DNA from: Pycnococcus provasolii
Lineage: Eukaryota > Chlorophyta > Pseudoscourfieldiophyceae > Pseudoscourfieldiales > Pycnococcaceae
Assembly: GCA_938743325.2 (NCBI GenBank)
Contig: OW568904.1
Location: 124,001 to 188,000, forward strand
Reading direction: 5' to 3'
DNA length: 64,000 nt
The notes under the pieces are model-generated. The model did not search any database. It saw only the letters and a list, made by a program, of their open reading frames with translations, and had not been told where the DNA came from. Made by a program: the position numbers and the translations under genes. Shown here one piece after another: positions 57,501-64,000 of the stretch (its first letter is position 1; each line of letters opens with the position of its first letter).

Positions 57501-58830
57501 GGTGATTGACAATGATGAGAATGGAGAAGCGGATGAAATTCTCATGACCATTCCTGTCATGTACTATCCTAGTGGCGCGAAAATTCAGATGTCAGGCGGA
57601 AAACCTACGACGCGAGGTGCAAGTCCTGCCACTCTCAAGATGTCTTACAACCTGACAAACTACAGGGAGACTGCTGTAATGTTCACGAGCCCGAACAATA
57701 CGAGTCCAACGGAGATCGCTAAGAAAAATGGAGGTTTCTTTGTACCTCGTCTCTTCAAGGAGGTTAATGGGGTGGAACAGGAGTACCTCTCCGACGCCGT
57801 CTTCCTGTGGGGTGACATTTTGGTGGATGAGTCCTGCTATGAGTCCGCTGCTGATCCCGCTGCTTGCTCTGAAGGCAAGATTTCTATTGATTACTACAAC
57901 GTTCTGAGTCCAATTGGCGGGTACAACAAGGCTCCAAAGTACAAGGATATCGTGGTAGAGCTCCATGCATACGCGATGAACGGTGCCGAGGCGAAGAAAC
58001 GATTCACGTTCCCTCTTCAAGCGCTGCAGAGCAAAACGTTCACCGACTCGAGCTTCTCCGCCGACCCGGAATTTTCGGATGATGGGCCTGCTGTGGAGGT
58101 ATCGATCACACTGAGCGGCGTTTCAAAGGAGTCGTTTGAGTCGGAGTCGACTCAGCAGAAGTTCAAGGAATCCGTTGCATTCGTCGCGAATGTAGAGCCC
58201 CAGCAGGTTATGATTACGGGTGTAAGGGATTCCATGATTGGGCGCATGATTCGCCGCAAACGCCGCAAGCTTGCCGAGGGCGGAGGAGTCGTGGTTGATT
58301 TTGCGATCCTGCCGTACAAGAACCAGAATGCGGACGTTGAGAACATCAAAGCTGCGATAAGCAACAACCCGGAGAAACTTGTCAAGGCGATGACCCAGGC
58401 TGGGGTGCCCGGTGTTTCGAAGGCTGTCATTTCGAAGGTGCTGGAGAAGCCATCGAGCGAGATCCTTGCTCCAGGACCTCCAGGACCTCCGACGACCAAG
58501 GCACCGGTGGGGGCGACGACGACGACGACCAAGGCACCGGTGGGGGCGACGACGACGACGACCAAGGCATCGGTGGGGGCGACGACGACGACGACCAAGG
58601 CACCGGTGGGGGCGACGACGACGACGACCAAGGCATCGGTGGTGGCGACGACCAAAGCTCCTCCGGCAGCTGCGACGACCAAAGCTCCTCCGGCAGCGAC
58701 GACGACGACCAAGGCACCTACGACACCCAAGGCGCCGGTGACGGCGAAGACGACGGAAACTTCAGGTGCATTCGTGCGTTCTTTCATGGTTGGCGTTGCC
58801 GCGATTGCGGCTGCTGCGATGTCGTCTTAA
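54586..58830 (+). CDS. Secreted clostripain-family (C11) protease, multidomain
   Basis: 1414 aa from the ATG at 54586. A signal peptide (1-25) ends LSLA. The C11 domain (~27-450) has the catalytic His in TYHDHGASYLGFGG (H173) and the catalytic Cys in IGFDACLMSG (C227), as in clostripain-like cysteine peptidases that cut after Arg/Lys. A (PT)n linker leads to three copies of a ~55-residue Cys module (IEGCECHPTCGxCGxKQNP, then TGPLDCxxCKD) separated by Thr/Pro linkers. A beta-rich region (~860-1150) and a ferredoxin-like module (VEVSITLSGVSKESFE, VEPQQVMITGV, RRKRRKLAEGG) follow. Five TKAPVGATTT-type repeats precede a hydrophobic end (FMVGVAAIAAAAM) that may be a GPI signal. A wall-associated or surface protease is inferred. 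Such layouts are unusual for C11. Confidence 0.88.
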   Translation: MMMIMKSTMFLMAAIMFGQICLSLAETETWTYLLWNHADTDLEAPMWEDMQEVLNSPAGGNVIAFIDRSAGCVASDDNPSCNPYKYTKDMTNVVDKDGKPVKYDNGARVLRRVKGRQTDPESGEVKENGQVWQVIETIQGEVNMDDPNLLADFIKKYFDMYPSKYRALTYHDHGASYLGFGGDEAFPGKDDVAYSIMSLAQIQDGVKKGLEKMTGVAKLDIIGFDACLMSGFLVHNTLSEYTNYILASEDLEPGHGWDFKTLDMSAANPVAWGKKLVDGFIAYKDPYDAPKDSGDKTLSLVDCAKYPAYSDAMSKFVDVLGQVAKTKSKSAIKVILRAQSEAYKFIGAAGESEKVHLDMGDFLNKIVAKSAQCGRLGEVAKTLHDQYMAIQAYERNNGVKPKTFTGIHLSMPDLANKDSEAWWQLEEFKKAIASRGGALAMKSVKYINTIKALSTAAQTGAYSNDNSVCSGSVAPTPTPTPTPTPTPTPTPTPTPTPTPTPTPTPTPTPTEVTTTTSIEDYPTMPPQETPTPTQDTKALCYDENYVAIEGCECHPTCGACGNKQNPTGPLDCTMCKDFSDPKDMNEETWTGSCGGGAPGPTPTTTTTTPTPATSAPTTTPTPTPTPTPTPTPTEVTTTTSIEDYPTMPPQETPTPTQDTKALCYDENYVAIEGCECHPTCGECGNKQNPTGPLDCTMCKDFNVALNYTNEQSSTGSCGGGAPGPTPTPTPTPTPTTSAPTPTPTPTTSAPTPTTTTTTTSIEDQPTTPPEETTAAPDMKASSCYDESYEPIEGCECHPTCGECGYKQNPTGPLDCIACKDGSEVKQVYDVGTGSCGGVPPEELPTTKPPPEIEPVPFFVRNVTVRYMEEYNDFMLDASVPDTAVRGEFQIMHTTTSEPGTVFGSTVQKATLMESYEDEESDALMQAYWLGDTFGLYQSVNGTDDPRLAFTQPNFSDEYTGKRFESLIYAEEEVIDNDENGEADEILMTIPVMYYPSGAKIQMSGGKPTTRGASPATLKMSYNLTNYRETAVMFTSPNNTSPTEIAKKNGGFFVPRLFKEVNGVEQEYLSDAVFLWGDILVDESCYESAADPAACSEGKISIDYYNVLSPIGGYNKAPKYKDIVVELHAYAMNGAEAKKRFTFPLQALQSKTFTDSSFSADPEFSDDGPAVEVSITLSGVSKESFESESTQQKFKESVAFVANVEPQQVMITGVRDSMIGRMIRRKRRKLAEGGGVVVDFAILPYKNQNADVENIKAAISNNPEKLVKAMTQAGVPGVSKAVISKVLEKPSSEILAPGPPGPPTTKAPVGATTTTTKAPVGATTTTTKASVGATTTTTKAPVGATTTTTKASVVATTKAPPAAATTKAPPAATTTTKAPTTPKAPVTAKTTETSGAFVRSFMVGVAAIAAAAMSS

Positions 58831-59219
58831 AGTAGGCGCTTCCTACAGGGTGAAGAAACAGACCACCGACCAGTGGTAAGGTGGGAATAAGTGTTATGGT
58901 TAATGCGGGTTTAATTCCAGACAACGGTTACAGGTTTAATTGAATTTCAAGTTATGATTCACACCAGTCCCCTCCAGTCGCGCCAACCGTTGTACTCAAA
59001 TATGATGATTCCTTTCATAACAGTTTTATTCTCCTACAACAACAACAACTACTACTGGCCGATTGTTCGTTCACGAGTGCAACATACATGTACATACACA
59101 CCTGTATACATACAAGTATTCCAGAACTAAGAAGCACTGTCCGACAGTGGGACCTCCCTCTTAGAAACGAAATGAACGAACAGGTGAAATCAAAGTAGGA
59201 AGAGGACAAATACACACAT

Positions 59220-59239
59220 TGAAAGAAAAAGAAAAAGAA

Positions 59240-59271
<32 letters not shown>

Positions 59272-59342
59272 AGAAAAAGAAAAAGAAAAAGAAAACGAAA
59301 ACGAAAAAGGAAAAGGAAAACGAAAAAGAAAAAGAAAACGAG
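59220..59342. repeat. (GAAAAA/GAAAAC)n purine array
   Basis: About twenty hexamers of GAAAAA alternating in blocks with GAAAAC. Both strands keep open frames (Lys/Glu, Phe/Ser), judged non-coding. Confidence 0.9.
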
Positions 59343-59718
59343 CGAGGGCCGAGGGAGTGCCCGCGAGACGAGAATCACGTGACGAGACGAGACGCTCGCC
59401 AGCTGTGCTCGCCTTCAGGAGTGCTTGCAAGCCCGTGTTCAAAAATCAAATGAGTAAAAGACGACTCTCTCGACGAGAGGTCTGATCGAACGAGACGCGT
59501 GCGTGCTTCGCGTGCTACGCTCCAGGGCTGCCGGGCCCCCCATTGAATTCGCTCGGGACCCCTTCCTTCCCCTTCCTCCTTCCGAATCCTTCCTGGTGCC
59601 TGGGGCCCATTAAAACCCCATTTGGGGTTTTCCCCGGAGGAGTATGTTCAGTTCTTCTTCCTCTTCTCGCGCTACCCTAATAAGTAGGGTACGCCCCTAG
59701 AGTACGGGTGTTTTATTC

Positions 59719-59810
59719 GTCGACCTAAATGCTGGTTATAAACCCCATAAAGGGATTAGGGGTTAGGGTTAGGGGTTCGGTTTCTAACCAGCATTTAAGG
59801 TGAGGTCGAC
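59719..59810. repeat. 92-bp imperfect hairpin, MITE-like
   Basis: Arms GTCGACCTAAATGCTGGTTA and its counterpart TAACCAGCATTTAAGGTGAG plus GTCGAC, differing by a 5-bp insertion. The loop holds GGGATTAGGGGTTAGGGTTA. Confidence 0.7.
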
Positions 59811-59903
59811 ATTCCTAAAAACCCACCCGGGGGGGGCGTACTTCTTCCTGTATTTCTCCCTAGGGTAATTTTTCCCATTCTACGAAGTTTGCCAAGGACG
59901 ACC

Positions 59904-61286
59904 ATGGCGCCGGACGCTCCGACGGCTGGATCTCACGCTCAAGCTCTCAGTGATCGAGGTTTGTCAGCTACTCAGCCTGCGCTCACTTACCTTGAGCAGT
60001 TCCTAGAGGCATTGAAGTGTTTGTTTCACCCCGTTGAGAACCCGTCGGGGTTCATCCCGCTCGTGGTTGCGCAGAACGATCTGATGGGATCGTTCGTCAT
60101 CACGGAGCTGGTTTCTAGGCACGCAATGATACCGGACGACGTGGTGAGCTCGATTTCAGGCTACGACGACTTTCTTGGGTCGTCGCGTTTGCGTACTTCG
60201 TTAGCGGCGTACTTGAAGTCTACGTTCATGCGTGATGTGAGTGAGGAGGACGTTACGGCTGATCATATCGCCATCGCTGCTGGTGCAGGTGCGATTATTG
60301 AAAACCTCGCGTTTCTTCTCGCTGATGCCGGCGACTCGGCGATATTACCCGCGCCGTACTACCCCGCGTTCGATAACGATCTACAAGTACGCGCAAAGGT
60401 CACGCCCGTGCCTGCGCCTGAACTGAAGAACTTTCCTGATGCGGACGGAGTTTCACCCGCGCCCGTACCGACGCCAGCCTCTTTAGCAGCCGCCGCCGCC
60501 GATGCCGTGCAAAAAGGAACCAAACCTCGCATGGTCATTTTCACCAACCCGTCCAATCCGCTGGGGGACGTCGTACCTGCTCAAAACGTCCAAGAATGCA
60601 TGGTGTGGGCGCTCAGAAACAAACTGCACTTTGTCAGTGACGAGGTGTACGCCAACTCCGTGTTTGACGCAGAAAACGCACCGCCGTTCGTATCCGCAGC
60701 TGCCCTGAAAGATGCCGCGGGTCGCGAGGCGGGCATGGAGCCCACTGAGGTGGATGAGTACGTGCACGTCGTCTTTGGAATGTCCAAAGACCTCTGCGTG
60801 TCCGGCCTTCGCGTCGGATGCCTGTACACGAAGTCGCAGCACGTGATATCCGCGTTGCGCAACGTCTCGTACTTCTGCGGAGTACCCAACCCGACGCAGC
60901 ACGCGCTCGCCGCTCTTCTCGACGACACCGCATGGATGAAAAATTTCATGGAGACGAATTTCAAAAAGCTCAAGGAGAGCAGAGATGCCGCAAGCGCCGC
61001 GCTGGCCGTCGCGGGCATTCAGCACACGCGTGCGACAGCCGGCTTATTTCTGTACGCGGACTTCACGCGCGTGCTGAAGAAGCACTCGCGCGCAGACGAA
61101 CCTACGTTTGAACACGAGCGCGCACTCTTCGAGGCGCTCTTCAAGGAGGCGCGCGTGCTCGTGACGCCCGGGCGCGACTGCCACCACCCCACGCCCGGTT
61201 GGTTTCGCGTGTGTTTCGCTGCTGTGGGCGTAAAGTCGTTGGAGGAGGCTGGCAGGAGACTGAAGCGGTTCATTGACGCCATATGA
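59904..61286 (+). CDS. ACC synthase-like class I aminotransferase
   Basis: 460 aa from the ATG at 59904 (ACCATGG context). It has the fold-type I PLP-enzyme motifs: GYDDFLGSSRLRTSLAAYL, IAIAAGAGAIIENLAFLLAD, LPAPYYPAFDNDL, TNPSNPLG (substrate loop), SDEVYANSVF (D246 and Y249 for the PLP ring), FGMSKDLCVSGLRVGCL with the Schiff-base Lys at ~295 and Arg at ~303, and a C-terminal GWFRVCFA with the carboxylate-binding Arg. SKD-x-x-SG-x-RVG is characteristic of 1-aminocyclopropane-1-carboxylate synthase and its relatives. ACC synthase makes the ethylene precursor from S-adenosylmethionine; alanine- or alkylcysteine-type activities are common among relatives, so the substrate is open. No targeting peptide is clear. 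TGTAA at 61330. Confidence 0.88.
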   Translation: MAPDAPTAGSHAQALSDRGLSATQPALTYLEQFLEALKCLFHPVENPSGFIPLVVAQNDLMGSFVITELVSRHAMIPDDVVSSISGYDDFLGSSRLRTSLAAYLKSTFMRDVSEEDVTADHIAIAAGAGAIIENLAFLLADAGDSAILPAPYYPAFDNDLQVRAKVTPVPAPELKNFPDADGVSPAPVPTPASLAAAAADAVQKGTKPRMVIFTNPSNPLGDVVPAQNVQECMVWALRNKLHFVSDEVYANSVFDAENAPPFVSAAALKDAAGREAGMEPTEVDEYVHVVFGMSKDLCVSGLRVGCLYTKSQHVISALRNVSYFCGVPNPTQHALAALLDDTAWMKNFMETNFKKLKESRDAASAALAVAGIQHTRATAGLFLYADFTRVLKKHSRADEPTFEHERALFEALFKEARVLVTPGRDCHHPTPGWFRVCFAAVGVKSLEEAGRRLKRFIDAI

Positions 61287-62104
61287 TATCTATAGGCTAT
61301 TTATTGAATTACAGTACTTATTAATGGCTTGTAACTTTTATTCAAAAAAAAAGATCATCCCGCTATTCACGGCGCGCCTTGGCCCTTGGGGTTCAGCAAC
61401 CAACAACAACGGTGGCAAAAATATTGCAACAAAGTACTGACTGGCTGAATTACATGATTTGCACATCGGCCATGAAGTTGGTGCTGATAGTGGCGTAGTC
61501 GGACGTCCTCTGGAGTCGGGGCATCACCAGCCGTGGCGTACGTCGTTGGTTCCCCAACATGCGATACTGCCTTCGCGTCGGAGCGCTAGTGTGGTGACGT
61601 CATGAGCTGGCTTGCGGCTTGGAGGAGGCCGATGCATGGCTCGACGTTGCAAGAGGTTGCAAGGTGTGACGACGTAAGAAGGTTGGGCCATGTGGGGTCG
61701 TCACCCACACACACACACTACACAAGAGGATCATTTGAGTGATGCCGTCATGTGTAGCGGCCACCTAAGGTAGGTGGCCCCAGGCCGGTCTGGCTGGCCT
61801 GGGGCCGTTCCTGCATGCCCCAGACCCTCTCTCCACCCAGGCAAAGCCCCAGACCCTCTCTCTACCCAGGCACGGCCCCAGACCTTATCTCCACCCAGGC
61901 ACGGCCCCACAGCGTCGCCATTCTCAGGCGCGGACTCACGCGGACTCACAGCGACGGCGGTTCAGGGCGCAGCCTCAGGTTCTTCTGCTAACGGGGCACA
62001 GCCTTGGCGTATATTGGAGCTGAGGCTATGCCTCATACCGTCGTCGAGTGCAAAGTTTCCCGCCTTGTGGGTGGTCGAATCACACCACCCACACTCTACT
62101 GGCC
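61287..62104. other. Intergenic region
   Basis: A (CA)n tract at 61711-61722 and a 29-bp tandem repeat; the rest is unremarkable. Reading frames just left of 62105 are open and may belong to the next fragment. Confidence 0.4.
61818..61904. repeat. 29-bp tandem repeat, three units
   Basis: Units start CCCCAGACC at 61818, 61847 and 61876 and contain CTCTCTCCACCCAGGCA. The period is exactly 29 bp with few changes. Confidence 0.85.
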
Positions 62105-62725
62105 ATGGCACCCGACGTTCCGCCGCCGCCACCGCCTCTGCCAACATTGCACGTAGGCGAGGTTACACCGGAGCACTTCCGCATTTTCAGGGAGGAGTCA
62201 AGAGTGAACCAACTTGCATACATCGCGGGCGTGGAGAGGCGCGCGCAGCGTGCGCTCGCTAGCATCAACGCGCTTGAGGTGGGTGACCTCGCCCTGCTCA
62301 GGCTCGTCGAGGAGGGTGTCAACCGCAGCTCGATTGCGCGGCAGCACGACGTCGTGATGGTGAAGGAGTCGCACGGCAGGGGACGCTACACCGTCATCTC
62401 GAAGCACGGCGTGGTGGACGGCAAGCACACGCTCGGCGACGGGCTCGCGCGTTTCGAAGGCACCGCAGACCAAGATGACCTCGGTTTCGCCACGATCGAC
62501 GAGGCCATGGCGTCAGTGGGCGGGACGCGAATCTCGCTAAGCGATCTTGCAGCCGCGTCGAACGTTCGCCACGCTGCCGCCAGTGGTGTTGGGTGCAGGT
62601 GCAGGACGGTGAGGGGAAGAAAATGTGTGCCGACACGCTGTCCATGCGCGCTCGCTGGGACGGCTTGCTCAAGGGTGTGCCATCGGAACGGGTGCTGCCT
62701 AAACTGGACGCTCGCTCAGACATAG
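62105..62725 (+). CDS. KRBA2/Ginger-like element tail with Cys-rich motif
   Basis: 206 aa from the ATG at 62105. The middle reads DVVMVKESHGRGRYTVISKH, then GVVDGKHTLGDGLARFEG. The end is a CRC-like zinc cluster (GCRCRTVRGRKCVPTRCPCA, TACSRVCHRNGCCLNW). This pair (a tudor- or SH3-like strand with ..KHGV.....L, then C.C....C.T.RC.C...G..C...CH....C.N) ends the integrase-class proteins of Ginger-type DNA transposons and the KRBA2-like genes derived from them. No integrase core is attached on this strand. It is a fragment, or the last exon of a gene whose remainder lies left. A nucleic-acid-binding role is inferred. Confidence 0.5.
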   Translation: MAPDVPPPPPPLPTLHVGEVTPEHFRIFREESRVNQLAYIAGVERRAQRALASINALEVGDLALLRLVEEGVNRSSIARQHDVVMVKESHGRGRYTVISKHGVVDGKHTLGDGLARFEGTADQDDLGFATIDEAMASVGGTRISLSDLAAASNVRHAAASGVGCRCRTVRGRKCVPTRCPCALAGTACSRVCHRNGCCLNWTLAQT

Positions 62726-62862
62726 ATAAGGCAACGTAGGTGGCAGCGTAGGTGGATAGACTTGTTGACGTGTTGACGTGTTGATTACAGCACTACCAAA
62801 CATGTGCCTAGTACCCCCTCCCGAACCCCAGCCTGCCATGGCGCCGCACGGAGGTTTGTACC

Positions 62863-63702
62863 TTACTTACGCCTTCGCTTCGGTCGCGTGGCACCCGCTC
62901 CCGCCTCATTCCCACCATCTGCTTTGCGCTTCGTAGTGCCTGCCTCATCGTTCACATCCGCGTTCGCGATTGCATCCGCGTCCGCCGCTTCCGCGATCCT
63001 CAACTCGTCTGGTGCGTCCCACTCCGGTTGTACACCCGCCGTGGTACCGAAGAAGTTTCTATCCAAATCCTCGTCGACGTCGTCGTCGTCGTCGGTGTCG
63101 TCGTCGACGTCTTGGTCTTCCTCAAATTGAATGTGCGCCCCAAGCCTCTCAGCAGCGTCCGTTGTCAACGCCTCCTCCGCAAGGACCGCGTCTTCGGCGA
63201 GCTCCTGTCCTTCCCAGAGGCACATCCTGAACCTCCTTCCAAAGACAAGGTTTGCTGGGCTATGACCACTTGTTGCATTGATCGTTGCGTTCATAGAAAA
63301 CATGACTTTGTCCAACACCTCGTCTTCGGCCCAGTCGTGAGGTTGGAGGTTGCTTTCGATCAAGGTTTTTCGCAAAAGCCCTTTAACTTCGCGATTCGCC
63401 CTCTCCACGAGCCCTTGCGTTTGTGGACGACGAGGTCTTCCCCGTATGAGACGAAGCCCCTTGAAGAGTTTTTGTAGTTGTACCACCAAACTATTCGCTG
63501 TAAATTCCGTGCCATTGTCCGATTGCAAGATGGCAGGCGGTCCGTATTGGCGAAAAAAGTGAACAAGCTCCACGGCAACCAACTTGCTCGCCTTTGCCTC
63601 CAATGGTACCAAGTATGAGAACCTAGAGCCGTGGTCGCGAATGTGTAGGATCCATCTGCAACGTCGGCGTAGTCGCCGATTCCACGAGACGGCGTGCCTC
63701 AT
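62863..63702 (-). mobile_element. Integrase-core fragment, KRBA2/Ginger-like
   Basis: The minus-strand translation is a retroviral-type integrase fold: ILHIRDHGSRFSYLVPL, ILQSDNGTEFTANSLVVQL, RPRRPQTQGLVERANREVK and SPANLVFGRRFRM. The frame is open about 55 bases beyond 63702 and there carries QVDLVDM, which probably supplies the first catalytic Asp. The RP..PQ.QG.VERAN signature fits Ginger/KRBA2-like integrases better than LTR-element pol, which I cannot exclude. The C-terminal part is Asp-rich with a basic tail (KRKADGG...RPKRRRK). It is convergent with the Cys-rich tail on the other strand, so the two are not one gene as they stand; the locus looks broken. Confidence 0.65.
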
Positions 63703-63759
63703 GTCGACGAGGTCGACTTGATGCCGTACCCATACTCCGTGAGATGGAAAGGACGTTTT

Positions 63760-64000
63760 GTTGGAGTTTTAGGGGTTTGTAGTACGACACATCACCTGTC
63801 GAAGTTTGGGGGTTAAGGAGAAGGACAAGATAAGGTTCTTGTGTCTAGAAGTGGAGACGTCTAGACACATGGGAACACCCTTCCATATGGAGCAAGAGAT
63901 CTCTAGAGATGAGGTTTAATTGGTTTGGAGACGGTTAGAACGAGATAAGAGAATCTCCATCGACTTCTAGAAAGGTTGCATGGAATAGCACGAAGCATGG
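63760..64000. other. Window end, nothing recognised
   Basis: Contains inverted TCTAGA-rich stretches (CTTGTGTCTAGAAGTGGAGA and CGTCTAGACACATGGG near 63837-63872). No supported gene. Confidence 0.35.

Larger units (their letters stand above)
58831..59903. other. 1-kb intergenic region with simple repeats and hairpin
   Basis: Includes the purine hexamer array, AAAACCCCATTTGGGGTTTT (59612-59631), a 92-bp hairpin and GGGATTAGGGGTTAGGG scraps. No gene seen. Confidence 0.5.

Noticed and set aside
59219-59485. Lys/Glu and Phe/Ser frames over the GAAAAA array
   Set aside because: Simple-sequence artefact.
1-64000. tRNA and rRNA genes
   Set aside because: No cloverleaf with a matching GGTTCGANNCC arm and no rRNA core was noticed; a tRNAscan-SE run would settle it.

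Overview
This is a gene-dense, largely intron-poor stretch of nuclear DNA from a photosynthetic eukaryote. Two proteins carry plastid-targeting regions that end in a lumenal AYA cleavage motif (an FKBP and a pentapeptide-repeat protein). There is also a cyanobacterial-type LepA with an N-terminal extension and a plastid-like multi-membrane protein. The extensions look like simple transit peptides without an ER signal in front, and TGTAA, the poly(A) signal of green algae, lies just after many stop codons. A prasinophyte-grade green microalga is the best guess; the species is not identified.

Layout. 1-7.5 kb: a membrane protein cut by the window edge, a SHAW/TIR-like membrane protein, the FKBP, a plastid membrane protein and the pentapeptide protein, four of them arranged as two divergent pairs. 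7.5-10.2 kb: repeat desert with a Ty3/gypsy fossil and several tandem arrays. 10.2-18 kb: two convergent large scaffold-type genes. 18-20.8 kb: a hAT transposon with an exact 8-bp target duplication next to a KDZ-like transposase tail, then a GGGAGCTCC-rich repeat. 21.4-26 kb: a WLM metalloprotease with a ubiquitin-like N-terminus, an RCC1-like gene and a CDF zinc transporter. 26.2-27.4 kb: a second DNA transposon with about 175-bp inverted ends and an 8-bp duplication, then a TTAGGG array. 27.9-44 kb: phosphoesterase, plastid LepA, an EF-hand/DUF285 membrane protein, a sialyltransferase fragment, a decayed SHAW gene, a J-domain/enoyl reductase fusion and a RAMA-domain protein. 44-47.5 kb: Ty1/copia fossil and a ubiquitin-like gene. 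47.5-49.3 kb: a secreted membrane protein. 49.3-54.5 kb: a nest of repeats including a TA-flanked MITE. 54.6-58.8 kb: a secreted clostripain-family (C11) protease. 59.9-61.3 kb: an ACC-synthase-like aminotransferase. 62-64 kb: KRBA2/Ginger-like integrase pieces.

The host genes do not form one pathway. They mix plastid maintenance (FKBP, pentapeptide protein, LepA), cell-surface proteins (C11 protease, DUF285 protein, 559-aa type I protein), protein and DNA quality control (WLM protease, RAMA/SIM protein) and metabolism (CDF transporter, aminotransferase, enoyl reductase). The mobile DNA, by contrast, is unusually well preserved: three DNA transposons have definable ends and target duplications, and a repeat of about 261 bp is almost identical at two sites 30 kb apart. 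Splicing was not tested, so starts and some fragmentary genes remain open.
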